Positions 1-10,362 of a DNA stretch of 64,000 bases are shown one piece after another. How positions within the stretch are numbered: position 1 is the stretch's first letter; every line of letters begins with the position of its first letter. Below the pieces are notes generated by a model. That model was not told the DNA's origin, ran no database searches, and saw only the letters and a list, made by a program, of their open reading frames with translations. The DNA lies in NCBI GenBank assembly GCA_902624785.1, contig CACNYU010000002.1, positions 16,007 through 80,006 on the forward strand, given 5' to 3'. The position numbers and the translations under genes are program-made. The DNA comes from an uncultured Prochlorococcus sp. GTDB taxonomy: Bacteria; Cyanobacteriota; Cyanobacteriia; PCC-6307; Cyanobiaceae.

Positions 1-1
1 A

Positions 2-769
2 AAAACAAAATTTTTAAAGACAAAAGACAGCAAAATGTTTAATAGTAGATTATTTTGGCATTGTCATTTTATTCAAAAATTAGAAACTCAGCCGGAACTA
101 GAGTTCAAGGAATATCATCCCTATTTTGAAAACATAAGAGTTAAAAATGATTATTTTCTTGAAGCCTGGAGTGAAGGTAAGACTGGATATCCATTCTTAG
201 ATGCTTGCATGAGATCACTAAACCACAATGGTTGGATTAATTTCAGAATGAGAGCAATGTTAATGTCATTTGCATCTTATAATCTTTGGATTCCTTGGCA
301 AGAATCTGGATTAAAATTAGCACAAAAGTTTATTGATTATGAACCGGGTATTCATTGGAATCAATGTCAAATGCAATCTGGCACAACTTCAATAAATACC
401 AATAGGATTTACAACCCCATTAAACAGGGGAAAGATCATGACCCAAAAGGAACTTTCATAAAAGAATGGGTTCCAGAATTAAAAGATTTTTCAGAAGATT
501 TAATACATGAACCATGGTTAATTAAAAATTTTGATAATTATTATTCTTACACTGTAAATTATGTTAAACCAATAGTAGACTTAAAACTTTCTTCCATATA
601 TGCAAGAAGATCATTATTCCAAATATCTCAAAAAGAAGGATATTGGAGTATCTCCAAGTTAATTTATGAAAAACATGGATCAAGAAAATCTACTTATAAG
701 AGTAAAGCAAAAAAAATTAAAAATAAAAAAACTTTAAATAAACAATTTGAATTAGATTTAAATTTATAA
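2..769 (+). CDS. Cryptochrome/deoxyribodipyrimidine photolyase family protein, C-terminal FAD-binding part (5' end outside the window)
   Basis: ORF is open to the window edge (…FLKTKRQQMFNSRLFWHCHFIQKLE); WHCHFIQKLE, GYPFLDACMRSLNHNGWINFRMRAMLMSF and GIHWNQCQMQSGT are photolyase/cryptochrome FAD-domain motifs. Confidence 0.88.
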   Translation, partial: KTKFLKTKDSKMFNSRLFWHCHFIQKLETQPELEFKEYHPYFENIRVKNDYFLEAWSEGKTGYPFLDACMRSLNHNGWINFRMRAMLMSFASYNLWIPWQESGLKLAQKFIDYEPGIHWNQCQMQSGTTSINTNRIYNPIKQGKDHDPKGTFIKEWVPELKDFSEDLIHEPWLIKNFDNYYSYTVNYVKPIVDLKLSSIYARRSLFQISQKEGYWSISKLIYEKHGSRKSTYKSKAKKIKNKKTLNKQFELDLNL

Positions 770-1031
770 AATATATCAAAACTTTCCTTACTAATTTAAT
801 TTCTAAAGAAATTATTGAACTAAAATTTGCCACTATTAAGAGAAATATTTAATAAATTAACAACGGCTATTCTTTATTCTATTAAATATCATTTTTAAAT
901 AATATAAATTCTCTTAATGGTTTTATATAAAAATGTTAACAAGTATTGAACATTTATATTTATTTTTTTATCAAAAGTAACAAGCGATACTTAAGTTTTC
1001 CAATTATATTTATATTATAGAATTTTTTATT

Positions 1032-1235
1032 ATGTCTTACGAAGCAGGGAGTAAAGAGTGCAGAAATTTAATTGATGCAAAAGAAAGTTTACTTTCCGCT
1101 ATGGAGTCTCTTGGTGAAATTAGAGACACTGAAAATCTCCAACTACAAATTAAAGATATTTACAATACTTTAGAAAAGATGCATGACAATAGAAGAGATT
1201 TAGAGTCAACTGCAAACAATTACAATTTAAAATAG
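1032..1235 (+). CDS. small hypothetical protein (67 aa)
   Basis: ORF with ATG start, hydrophilic helical composition. Confidence 0.6.
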   Translation: MSYEAGSKECRNLIDAKESLLSAMESLGEIRDTENLQLQIKDIYNTLEKMHDNRRDLESTANNYNLK

Positions 1236-1243
1236 TTTTAAAG

Positions 1244-1444
1244 TTATTCGAACTGATTTTTTATTTTTTTCTTATTCTTTTCAGATAACAATTGATGTAA
1301 AGCATCCAACTGAGCATGTACTTCTCTAGCTTCACCAGGATCAGGTAATAAACCTTCTTTCAATAACATTTGGTGCATATCTCTAAGTTCTAACCTTATA
1401 TATCGCAGGTGAGAACTTACCTCTTCTCTTTTTGCGGAACTCAT
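1244..1444 (-). CDS. small hypothetical protein (66 aa)
   Basis: ORF, convergent with the preceding gene. Confidence 0.55.
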   Translation of the reverse strand: MSSAKREEVSSHLRYIRLELRDMHQMLLKEGLLPDPGEAREVHAQLDALHQLLSEKNKKKIKNQFE

Positions 1445-1560
1445 ATCATTGAATCAATATAAATATTATACAATATTGTTATAAAGGCGTTCTTTGTTTG
1501 ATTAGATAATAAAAATTTTTCATATCAAACTTGGCTATTATTAGTTATTAACTAAAAAAA

Positions 1561-1734
1561 ATGAAAAAGAAATCAAAGAAAAGAAAAGTCAGATCAAATC
1601 TTACAAATAAGAAAGAATCTGGTGAAAATAAAAATACTGCAAAAATTGTATTATTTATATTTGGAATTGGACCAATAATTGGAATAATTATATTTCTTGC
1701 TAGTAAAGGATTTTTTAATTCACCTCAAATATAA
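1561..1734 (+). CDS. small basic single-TM protein (57 aa; not in ORF track)
   Basis: Read from sequence: MKKKSKKRKVRSNLTNKKESGENKNTAKIVLFIFGIGPIIGIIIFLASKGFFNSPQI*; basic N-terminus followed by one hydrophobic helix. Confidence 0.5.
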   Translation: MKKKSKKRKVRSNLTNKKESGENKNTAKIVLFIFGIGPIIGIIIFLASKGFFNSPQI

Positions 1735-1829
1735 AAATTATTAGCAATTAGACATAATTTATTAAAATATAAATTTAACTAGATTTTTATCAAATTATAG
1801 TTAAGTTAATTTTATAAATTTAAAAATTT

Positions 1830-1985
1830 ATGAGATATTTAAATCCCTCTACAAGGTTAAAATTAAATGATATTATACTTAGAATAAATAATAAACAAAT
1901 TGTTACTCTGTCCGAGAGAATATTTTTAAATAAATATTTGGATAAATTTCCTTACTTAAATACATTATTTAAAAAGATCATCTAA
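1830..1985 (+). CDS. small hypothetical protein (51 aa; not in ORF track)
   Basis: Read from sequence: MRYLNPSTRLKLNDIILRINNKQIVTLSERIFLNKYLDKFPYLNTLFKKII*; tail overlaps the minus-strand ORF by 8 nt. Confidence 0.4.
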   Translation: MRYLNPSTRLKLNDIILRINNKQIVTLSERIFLNKYLDKFPYLNTLFKKII

Positions 1986-2199
1986 ATTTCCTTAATGATT
2001 TAATACGAAAATTTGCTATTTGAAAAGCTGTTTCTGGGTTTGATTTAACAAATGGATGATCTGATAGTAAGTCAATAACCTTATTTATTTTTAAAATTTC
2101 ATTTTCACATTCAAATTTTTGCCACTCTTCATCAAAAGACATAGCAAAACTATCAGCGTTATTAAAAGTTCTCTCCTTCACATTTCTATGAAATTTCAA
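1978..2199 (-). CDS. small hypothetical protein
   Basis: ORF track, 73 aa. Confidence 0.45.
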   Translation of the reverse strand: MKFHRNVKERTFNNADSFAMSFDEEWQKFECENEILKINKVIDLLSDHPFVKSNPETAFQIANFRIKSLRKFR

Positions 2200-2282
2200 A
2201 TTTGATTATATTTTAATTTAAGTTTTGAAGTTTATTGAAAGAACTTAAGAATTGTTAGATATTTGACAAAAGTGTTACAATA

Positions 2283-2669
2283 ATGACAAAAGATTTTTTT
2301 ATGGACAGTAGCGTAAAAAGAATTGGTTATCTTCCAAGAAAAAGAGTCTTAGAGATAATTGATAAAATCTCTCAAACTGAATCTATAAGCAGATCAAAAG
2401 TTGTTGGGATATTAGTAGAGGAAGCTCTAGGAGCGAGGGGAATTGATAACTTTGGTTTTAGCAATAAGATTAGTCAAGATAATAATAAAATTGCAAACAT
2501 TTCAAATAGTGTTAAAACTAATCAAAATATTAATATAGCTGAAGATGAATTTGTTGATGATAGTGGTTATACATTTTCATCAAATAATAATCTAGGAAGA
2601 GATATTTCCTCATCCGATATAGAATTAGCAAACAAAATAAATCTTTTAAAGAAATCAGGCTTAATTTAA
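2283..2669 (+). CDS. hypothetical protein with possible ribbon-helix-helix-like N-terminus
   Basis: KRVLEIIDKISQTESISRSKVVGILVEEAL resembles an RHH/Arc-type DNA-binding segment. Confidence 0.5.
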   Translation: MTKDFFMDSSVKRIGYLPRKRVLEIIDKISQTESISRSKVVGILVEEALGARGIDNFGFSNKISQDNNKIANISNSVKTNQNINIAEDEFVDDSGYTFSSNNNLGRDISSSDIELANKINLLKKSGLI

Positions 2670-2830
2670 AAATTAAACCATTTATAAAAAGTCAATCTGA
2701 TTGTAGCAAGATTAAATTTTTAATAATAAATCAAATAATGAATAAGCAAAAATTAGTAAGCTTTTATCCAGAAATAAAGTAGAAATATTAAAGATAGGAG
2801 ATATAATTCAAATAATAATAAAATTTAAAA

Positions 2831-3118
2831 GTGGATAAAAAACCTATTCATGTTATTGCTAAAGATCTTGGCATAGATGCTAAAAAAGTTATTAACGCAT
2901 GCAACCAGATTGGAATTTATGCAAAGGGAGCATCAAAGAGGCTAGATTATAGAGAGGAAGAAAAAATTAAATATTATTTTAATAATGGAAAAAATGTAGC
3001 TAATGAGGTTATAGATATAAAGATAAATTCTTTAAATGAGAGTAAAAATGATAATGAATTTATTAATAAATCAAATAATAATAAATATTTTCCAAATAGA
3101 TTAATCAAAGCAATGTAA
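2831..3118 (+). CDS. stand-alone IF-2 N-terminal-like domain protein
   Basis: IHVIAKDLGIDAKKVINACNQIGIYAKGASKRLDYREEEKI resembles the IF2_N module; GTG start. Confidence 0.5.
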   Translation: MDKKPIHVIAKDLGIDAKKVINACNQIGIYAKGASKRLDYREEEKIKYYFNNGKNVANEVIDIKINSLNESKNDNEFINKSNNNKYFPNRLIKAM

Positions 3119-3202
3119 AAATTGCGTTTTATAGAATAAATCCCTATTTAATAATCACGCATAAAACATTTTTTTAGATATCATAAGTAAAATTACTTAA
3201 TT

Positions 3203-3613
3203 ATGAATAATAACGAGATTTTAAATACTTTAGATGAATCTTGGTCCAAACAAAGGTTGATCGAAAAGATTAAGAAAGGTCAAAATCCTGAACAAATTGT
3301 GAGGGATTTTATTAATGAGAATAGAAATGATTTAGATATAATAATTAAATTATTAAATCAGCAAGAAAATAATGTTCTTAGTTATATGGAAACGATCGCT
3401 AATTGTGAAATTAATTTAATAAAGGAGTTAAGAAAGAAACAACATGTTCCAAATATTCAAATTGCAAAAAATTTCAATCCTATAAATCCAATAGTAAAAA
3501 TTTACAAAGAATTTCACCTGTCTTTATTTATGAAAAAGTGGAGTAATCAATTTGTAATTGGAATTTTAATCATGATTTCTATAATATCTTTGACCAAACA
3601 AGCTTGGGCATAA
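3203..3613 (+). CDS. hypothetical protein with C-terminal membrane helix
   Basis: ORF with hydrophobic C-terminus FVIGILIMISIISLTKQAWA. Confidence 0.55.
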   Translation: MNNNEILNTLDESWSKQRLIEKIKKGQNPEQIVRDFINENRNDLDIIIKLLNQQENNVLSYMETIANCEINLIKELRKKQHVPNIQIAKNFNPINPIVKIYKEFHLSLFMKKWSNQFVIGILIMISIISLTKQAWA

Positions 3614-3651
3614 TTCGTTAAATTAATTTATATGGATTTCATTTAAATTGA

Positions 3652-4641
3652 TTGGTTAACTCTAAACAAAATTTAATTACCCAAAAAAGTAAAGGATTAT
3701 ATTGCGAATCAGCAAATATCTGGATAGATCCATATAAACCAGTTGAAAAAGCGATAATATCACATGCTCATTCTGATCACTTCAGCAAGGGATGCGGAGA
3801 ATATATTTGTTCAATCGAAACTGGTTTTTTATTAAGAAAAAGATTTGGAAATAATATAAATTTAAAAGTTATTGATTATGATAAAAAATTATTAATTAAT
3901 GGTATAAATTTCTCATTACATCCTTCTGGGCATATTTTAGGTTCTTCTCAAATAAAGATAATGGCAGGTTCTGAGAAATGGTTAATAACAGGTGACCTTA
4001 AAAGACAAAAAGATAATACTTGCGAAAGTTATGAAAGAATAAAATCCGATTTTTTAATATGCGAATCAACATTTGGATTACCTATATTTAATTGGGAATC
4101 AACCGACAAGATTATAGATGACATTACAAATTGGGTTAGTCAATCTGAAGATTCAACATCAATTCTTTTTTGTTATTCCTTAGGTAAAGCTCAAAGATTA
4201 TTAAGTCATCTAAATAGCAAAAACTTTAAAAATATTTATGTACACAAAAGCATTAAGAAAATGAACTTAATATACAAAAAATTCGGTGTCGAACATTTAG
4301 AAGCAAAGATTTTTGATAATGACTTAGAAATAAATAATCTTAAAAATAACTTATTATTACTTCCGCTTTCATTAAATAATAAAAATTTCTTGAAAAAATT
4401 TAAAAAAGTAAAAACTGGTTTTGCAAGTGGTTGGATGTCTATAAGAGCATTAAAAAAAAGATCTGGCTTTGATAAGGGATTTGCTATTTCTGATCATGCA
4501 GATTGGAATGGCTTAATCAAAACCATAAAAGAATCAAAAGCAAAAAATATTTTTCTCAATCATGGAGATGGAGAATCATTAGCTAAATTCCTAAGAGATA
4601 AAGAAGATTTTAATATTAAACAATTAAAAGAAATCAAATGA
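3652..4641 (+). CDS. ligase-associated DNA exonuclease (metallo-beta-lactamase/beta-CASP, mRNA 3'-end processing factor-like)
   Basis: HAHSDH, SGHILGSSQ, TGDLKRQ and SDHADW motifs; first gene of the four-gene repair cassette. Confidence 0.88.
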   Translation: MVNSKQNLITQKSKGLYCESANIWIDPYKPVEKAIISHAHSDHFSKGCGEYICSIETGFLLRKRFGNNINLKVIDYDKKLLINGINFSLHPSGHILGSSQIKIMAGSEKWLITGDLKRQKDNTCESYERIKSDFLICESTFGLPIFNWESTDKIIDDITNWVSQSEDSTSILFCYSLGKAQRLLSHLNSKNFKNIYVHKSIKKMNLIYKKFGVEHLEAKIFDNDLEINNLKNNLLLLPLSLNNKNFLKKFKKVKTGFASGWMSIRALKKRSGFDKGFAISDHADWNGLIKTIKESKAKNIFLNHGDGESLAKFLRDKEDFNIKQLKEIK

Positions 4642-6272
4642 GCCTTAATAAATTTTCTAAATTATTTGAAGAATTAGATTCAAATAATAGTACTAATAAA
4701 AAAGTTAATGCTTTAACTAAATACTTTAAAGAAAATAGTAATTTAGATAATATTTGGACAATATATTTATTAATAGGTAAGAGGAATAAAAGATTTATAA
4801 GTGGTAAATCACTTAGAGAGTATTATGCAGATATTTATAAAATGCCTACATGGTTAATAGAAACTTGTTATGCAAAAGTTGGAGATTCAGCAGAAGTTAT
4901 TTCTTTGCTTTTACAAGATAAATTATTAGAAAAAGATATTAAAGAGGATATATCTCTAGATCAATTAATAAATAAAATCCTTCCAAAATTATACAAATTG
5001 GATGAAAATAAAAAAAAATCCTACATTAAACTTCTATGGGAAAAAAACACAAAAGATAATCAATTAGTTTTTAATAAAATCCTCACAGGTACATTCAGGA
5101 TAGGAGTATCTAAAGGTCTTGTAATAAAAGCCATATCAAATATGATTAAAATCGATGAATCTATAATTCTTCATAGGCTAATGGGTGATTTTGAACCAAA
5201 TGAAGAAACATATATGTTTTTAATTAATCAAAAATTAGAACTAAAAGAACTTGATTATAAACCTTACCCTTTTCAATTAGCCAATACATTTGATGAGAAG
5301 ATTAAAGAAACAACATTAATAAATGAATATCAATTTGAATCAAAATGGGACGGCATTAGAAGTCAAATAATAAAAAGATCTAACAATATATCAATATGGA
5401 CAAGAGGTGAAGAGTTAGTTAATAAAACTTTTCCTGAATTATTAAAGATAATATCAAATTTTAAAAATGACTTTGTTTTAGATGGTGAAATTTTAATTTG
5501 GGATGAAAAAAAAAATTGCCCCAAAGATTTTTCACAATTACAGAAGAGACTTGGAAGAAAATCACCCTCTATAAAAATTCAAAAAGATTTACCGGTAGTT
5601 TTTATTGCATATGATATTTTAGAAATCAATGGAAATGATATAAGAAGTAAAACTTTAAGTGAGAGAAGAAATATTCTTGAAGAAAAATTGTTAAATTCCA
5701 TATCAAAAGATCCATCTATTATTTCTGAAAAGATAAAAATTACGAAATTGCTAAAAATAAATAACTGGGATGATGTAGAAGAAGCAAAAAACTCTTCTAG
5801 GGAAATAAATACTGAAGGTTTAGTTATAAAAAATAAAAATTCTAAATATTTACCTGGGAGGAAGAGAGGTAGTTGGTGGAAATATAAAATAGATCCGATG
5901 CAACTTGATGGGGTTTTAATTTATGCGAGACCTGGAAGCGGAAAAAGGGCTGATTTATATACTGACTATAGTTTTGCTATTTGGAAGAATAATGAACTTA
6001 TAAAATTTGCAAATGCTTATTCAGGACTTAATAATGAAGAAATTAGAGAATTAGATAAATGGATTAGAAAAAATACATTAGAAAGATATGGGCCAGTAAG
6101 ATCTGTTAAGCCTGAATTAGTATTTGAAATATCATTTGATAATATACAAATTTCTAAACGTCATAAAGCAGGAATTGCCTTAAGATTTCCAAGAATAACA
6201 AAATGGAGAAAAGATAAAAACATAATGGATGCAGATAATTTAGAAAATGCAATAAAAATGATAAAAAATTAA
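4638..6272 (+). CDS. ATP-dependent DNA ligase
   Basis: ESKWDGIR nucleotidyl-lysine motif, DGEILIW, EGLVIKN, WWKYK; 4-nt overlap with upstream gene. Confidence 0.93.
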   Translation: MSLNKFSKLFEELDSNNSTNKKVNALTKYFKENSNLDNIWTIYLLIGKRNKRFISGKSLREYYADIYKMPTWLIETCYAKVGDSAEVISLLLQDKLLEKDIKEDISLDQLINKILPKLYKLDENKKKSYIKLLWEKNTKDNQLVFNKILTGTFRIGVSKGLVIKAISNMIKIDESIILHRLMGDFEPNEETYMFLINQKLELKELDYKPYPFQLANTFDEKIKETTLINEYQFESKWDGIRSQIIKRSNNISIWTRGEELVNKTFPELLKIISNFKNDFVLDGEILIWDEKKNCPKDFSQLQKRLGRKSPSIKIQKDLPVVFIAYDILEINGNDIRSKTLSERRNILEEKLLNSISKDPSIISEKIKITKLLKINNWDDVEEAKNSSREINTEGLVIKNKNSKYLPGRKRGSWWKYKIDPMQLDGVLIYARPGSGKRADLYTDYSFAIWKNNELIKFANAYSGLNNEEIRELDKWIRKNTLERYGPVRSVKPELVFEISFDNIQISKRHKAGIALRFPRITKWRKDKNIMDADNLENAIKMIKN

Positions 6273-6274
6273 TT

Positions 6275-8752
6275 ATGAAAAAAATATTTGAAAAGGATCC
6301 AGAGAATCATATTATAAGATTTTTCAAGAAAAACAATTGGCAACCATTAGACTTTCAAATTAAGGCCTGGGAATCTTATTTAAAAGGTGAAAGTGGAATT
6401 ATACAAGTTCCAACAGGTTGCGGCAAAACTTATGCAGCCTTAATGGGACCACTTTTAAAATTAAAAGAACTAAAGTGTTCAAAAGGTATAAATATTTTAT
6501 TAGTTACTCCATTAAAAGCTTTAAGTAGAGATTTAAAAAAATCTATAATTACTGTTACTAAATCTTTCGATGATAATATTAAAGTAGGAATTAGAAATGG
6601 TGATACATCTAATTATGAGAGGAGAAAGCAAATAATTAAACCTCCTAACATTTTAATAACAACTCCTGAATCATTAACTTTATTAATTGCGAGTAAAGAG
6701 TCGAATAAATTATTTACTAATTTATTTTCAATTATTATTGATGAATGGCATGAATTAATGGGTTGCAAAAGAGGTAATCAATGTGAACTAGCTTTAAGTT
6801 GGCTAAGAGGAAATAATCCAAATATTCAAATATGGGCTATGAGCGCAACTATTGGAAATATAAATGATGCCGCTAGTTCAATATTAGGATTAAGCTCTAA
6901 ACAGCCTAAAATAATTAAAAGTAATTTAATTAAAAAAATAGAAATTCAAAGTGTTATTCCAGATGACATTGGTACATTTCCATGGAGTGGTCATTTAGGA
7001 ATTAAAAGTCATAAATCACTTTTAAAAAAAATTGATAAAGATAAAAGCACATTAATATTCACAAATACAAGGAATCAATCTGAAAGATGGTTTCAATGCC
7101 TAAGATATTTTAACCCAGAAATGGAAGATAATATTGCTCTGCATCATGGCTCATTAGATAAAGATGCTAGAAAATCAGTGGAAGAAGGAGTTAAAAAGGG
7201 GTTTATAAAATGGGTAGTTTGTACTAGTTCTCTAGATTTGGGAGTTGATTTTCAACCGGTAGAACAAATCGTTCAAATAGGAAGTGCTAAAAACATAGGT
7301 CGTCTTATTCAAAGGGCTGGCAGAAGCGCGCATAAACCTGGAGGTATATCAAAAATATTATTTATGCCAACAAATGCTCTTGAATTATTAGAAATTAGTG
7401 CTATGCGAAGGTTGATAAATAAAGGGATTACAGAAAAAATAAATATTCCTGAAATGTCATATGATGTACTTCTACAGCATTTAGTGACTTTAGCTTGTGG
7501 GCCTGGTTTTAATCCAAACATAGAAAAAGAAAGAATAAAAAATTGCTTCAGTTATAGAAATTTAAAAGATGAAGATTGGCAATGGTGCTTGGACTTCTTA
7601 GAGTATGGAGGAAGATGTCTTAAAGCCTATCCAAAATACAAAAAGATAGAAAAAAGTTATGAATTTAATAGTAAAAAAAATTTTACATATATAGTAAAAG
7701 ATAAATCATTAATTAGAATTCATAAATTTAATATTGGAACAATTACAAGTGATAAATCAGTTCAGGTTAAATATTTAAAAGGAAAATCACTTGGAAGCTT
7801 GGAAGAGAATTTCGCTTCAAAATTAAAGATTGGTGATACTTTTTTCTTTGCAGGTAAAATGCTTGAATTTATAAAAATTAGAGATATGATTTTGTATGTA
7901 AAAAAGTCGTCCAAAAAAAATTCAAAGATCCCAGCTTGGATTGGAGGACAAATGGTTATATCTGATCTACTAAGTAAAAACATAAGAAAAGAAATAAGTC
8001 TTACCAATCAAATATTTAAATTTAAGGGATTTATTAATGAAGAATTGAAATCTTTATTGCCAATATTGGGTAAGCAGAAGGAGATTTCCAATATCCCAAA
8101 GGAGAACCAATTACTTGCAGAAATTTATTCTTATAAAGGTTTTAAAACACTATTCGTTTTTCCTTTAGAAGGCAAATTTGTCAATGAAGGTATTGCATTC
8201 TTATGGGCATTAAGATTTGCAAATATGAATAAATCTACTTTTAGTATTACTGCAAATGATTTCGGATTTAGTTTAACTTCAAAAGAAAACTATGATTTTT
8301 CATTATTAAAAAGTAATTTATCCTATTTTATGAATAGTAAAAATATTGCGGAAGATTTGGAAAATGCAATAAATTTTTCAGAATTAACGAAAAATAAATT
8401 TAAAAATATTGCTCAAATAAGCGGATTAGTCAATAATAATAATCCATCTAAATTAAAAACATCTAGTCAATTAAGCATTAGCTCAAATTTATTATTTGAA
8501 GTTTTTAATAAGTACGAAAATAATCATTTATTACTTAAACAATCATATTATGAAGTAAAAAAACAACAATTAGAAATTGACCGAATAAATTCCTGTATTC
8601 AAAGAATGAGCAAATTAGATATTATTCTTAATGAAACAAAGTATCCTAGCCCATTTGCATTTCCATTACTTGTAGAAAGGTTAAACAATACATTAAGTAA
8701 TGAAACAATAGAAGAAAGAGTAAATAAATTAATAAAATCTTATGAAAAATAA
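6275..8752 (+). CDS. ligase-associated DEXH-box helicase (Lhr-core type)
   Basis: PTGCGKT Walker A, DEWH box, SATIG, QRAGRSAH motif VI. Confidence 0.92.
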   Translation: MKKIFEKDPENHIIRFFKKNNWQPLDFQIKAWESYLKGESGIIQVPTGCGKTYAALMGPLLKLKELKCSKGINILLVTPLKALSRDLKKSIITVTKSFDDNIKVGIRNGDTSNYERRKQIIKPPNILITTPESLTLLIASKESNKLFTNLFSIIIDEWHELMGCKRGNQCELALSWLRGNNPNIQIWAMSATIGNINDAASSILGLSSKQPKIIKSNLIKKIEIQSVIPDDIGTFPWSGHLGIKSHKSLLKKIDKDKSTLIFTNTRNQSERWFQCLRYFNPEMEDNIALHHGSLDKDARKSVEEGVKKGFIKWVVCTSSLDLGVDFQPVEQIVQIGSAKNIGRLIQRAGRSAHKPGGISKILFMPTNALELLEISAMRRLINKGITEKINIPEMSYDVLLQHLVTLACGPGFNPNIEKERIKNCFSYRNLKDEDWQWCLDFLEYGGRCLKAYPKYKKIEKSYEFNSKKNFTYIVKDKSLIRIHKFNIGTITSDKSVQVKYLKGKSLGSLEENFASKLKIGDTFFFAGKMLEFIKIRDMILYVKKSSKKNSKIPAWIGGQMVISDLLSKNIRKEISLTNQIFKFKGFINEELKSLLPILGKQKEISNIPKENQLLAEIYSYKGFKTLFVFPLEGKFVNEGIAFLWALRFANMNKSTFSITANDFGFSLTSKENYDFSLLKSNLSYFMNSKNIAEDLENAINFSELTKNKFKNIAQISGLVNNNNPSKLKTSSQLSISSNLLFEVFNKYENNHLLLKQSYYEVKKQQLEIDRINSCIQRMSKLDIILNETKYPSPFAFPLLVERLNNTLSNETIEERVNKLIKSYEK

Positions 8753-9401
8753 TAAAACATTCTCTTACATTAATTTTTCTTGGCATGGTACCAAATTAGA
8801 ACTACATGCTAGTCAAGTTCTATTTATACCCATAACAGGGGAATTGCTAATAAGTGACGTACATATTGGGAAAGCAGAGTATTTTCAATTGAATGGTATT
8901 CCTCTAACAAATAATGAAGACGAAAATAATATTAATCGAATTTATAAGTTAATAAATCAATTCAAACCAAGAAAATTAATTATTTTAGGAGATTTATTTC
9001 ATAGTAGGTACTCCCTAAATAAAAATCTTATTTATAAATTGGAAAGACTTTTTAAAATGTTTAAAAATAAAATTGAATTAATAGAAGGAAATCATGATAG
9101 AGGTTGTCAAATAAATTATATTTCTTACTTAAAAGAAAAAAAATCATTAAACCTTATCTTTACTCATGAACCCAGGACTAAAAAAGACAAAAATATATTA
9201 AATATTTGTGGACATTATCACCCAAAATTAATTTTAAAAAACAGCCAAGATAAACTTTCTTTTAAATGTTTTGCTTTTGATTCACTTAACAATAATCTAT
9301 ATCTTCCATCATTTGGTGATTTGACTGGTGGTTTTTTGTGTAAAAAACATTTTAAGAAATGGGCATTAATTTCTGAAAATGACATTGTTGAAATTAATTA
9401 G
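8742..9401 (+). CDS. pdeM: ligase-associated DNA metallophosphoesterase (PdeM-like)
   Basis: SDVHIGK, LGDLFHS, GNHDRG, CGHYHP metallophosphoesterase motifs; overlaps the helicase gene. Confidence 0.85.
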   Translation: MKNNKTFSYINFSWHGTKLELHASQVLFIPITGELLISDVHIGKAEYFQLNGIPLTNNEDENNINRIYKLINQFKPRKLIILGDLFHSRYSLNKNLIYKLERLFKMFKNKIELIEGNHDRGCQINYISYLKEKKSLNLIFTHEPRTKKDKNILNICGHYHPKLILKNSQDKLSFKCFAFDSLNNNLYLPSFGDLTGGFLCKKHFKKWALISENDIVEIN

Positions 9402-9493
9402 ATAAATTTCAAGTGATAAAAAATTGGTACAAACATACCCTTGTTTTTATAAATAAATTTGCGTTATAAAAAAAATAAACTATAAATATTGAC

Positions 9494-9793
9494 ATGAAAA
9501 AGTTATTTTGCTCGATTTTTTCCACATTATTTATATTGCCGTATTACGCCTTAGCCAATGAGTCTTTTTCTGTAGAAATTGAAGCATTAACCTTAATAAT
9601 GAAAGAATATAAGAATAATAATTCAGGGCATAATGAAACAAAATTGATCAGTCCAAGTTATATGGCTTTTAAGCAGGATGAATGTAATGCAAAGGTTGAA
9701 GTAACAGAAAATAGTGGATTACAAATTAAAACCATGCAGTCATTCAATGTAAATGTATGCAAAAAAGAAATTAATAGAGCTCTAAACAATTAA
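9494..9793 (+). CDS. secreted hypothetical protein
   Basis: signal peptide MKKLFCSIFSTLFILPYYALA. Confidence 0.55.
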   Translation: MKKLFCSIFSTLFILPYYALANESFSVEIEALTLIMKEYKNNNSGHNETKLISPSYMAFKQDECNAKVEVTENSGLQIKTMQSFNVNVCKKEINRALNN

Positions 9794-10209
9794 CATTTAT
9801 GTTACATAATTGACAAATAAATTATTAATTTTACCTGTTTTACTAAGTAATTTAACTTAAAGTTATCCATAAGAGCTTTACATAAAAGTCATAATTCCTG
9901 ATTTAAATTAATTTAATTTTTTATATTATTTATAGTCGATTCATTTAAGTTGAAAGACAATAAATAATTATCATAGGAATAATTATTTTTATTTCTAAAA
10001 ATAATTAGTTAAAAAAAAAATAGAATAAATCAAAAAAAAATATTTTTTTTAATGAAAAATATATTTTTTAAAAAATTTTAATAAAATTTGACTTTTGTTA
10101 GTAAGCCTTAAGAAAACAAAGATTTATTTAATTTTTTTCCACAAGTTTTTCCACATTTCAAATTTTTTTTGGAAATGTTTTATTTATCTTAAAAGAATAC
10201 AAAATTTAA

Positions 10210-10362
10210 CTAATATTTCTTTTTTTCTGAAACTTTCTGTAGTTCAGTATTTGACATGAGTGCTTCTATTTGAGCTAATACTTTTTGAAGCTCATCAGTC
10301 TTATTTAGAGATGATTCAGCAACTTTTCTAAGTTTTTCTAACTGTTCCTGAGTTTTGTTCAT
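10210..10362 (-). CDS. small coiled-coil-like hypothetical protein (50 aa; not in ORF track)
   Basis: Read from sequence: MNKTQEQLEKLRKVAESSLNKTDELQKVLAQIEALMSNTELQKVSEKKKY*. Confidence 0.5.
   Translation of the reverse strand: MNKTQEQLEKLRKVAESSLNKTDELQKVLAQIEALMSNTELQKVSEKKKY

Noticed and set aside
7309-8007. Minus-strand ORFs 7309-7521 and 7762-8007 inside the helicase gene
   Set aside because: Entirely antisense to a well-supported Lhr-type helicase; composition is typical of shadow ORFs.
10000-10080. Poly-A/T tract (near pure A+T)
   Set aside because: Likely compositional; no clear symmetric structure beyond what AT-richness produces.
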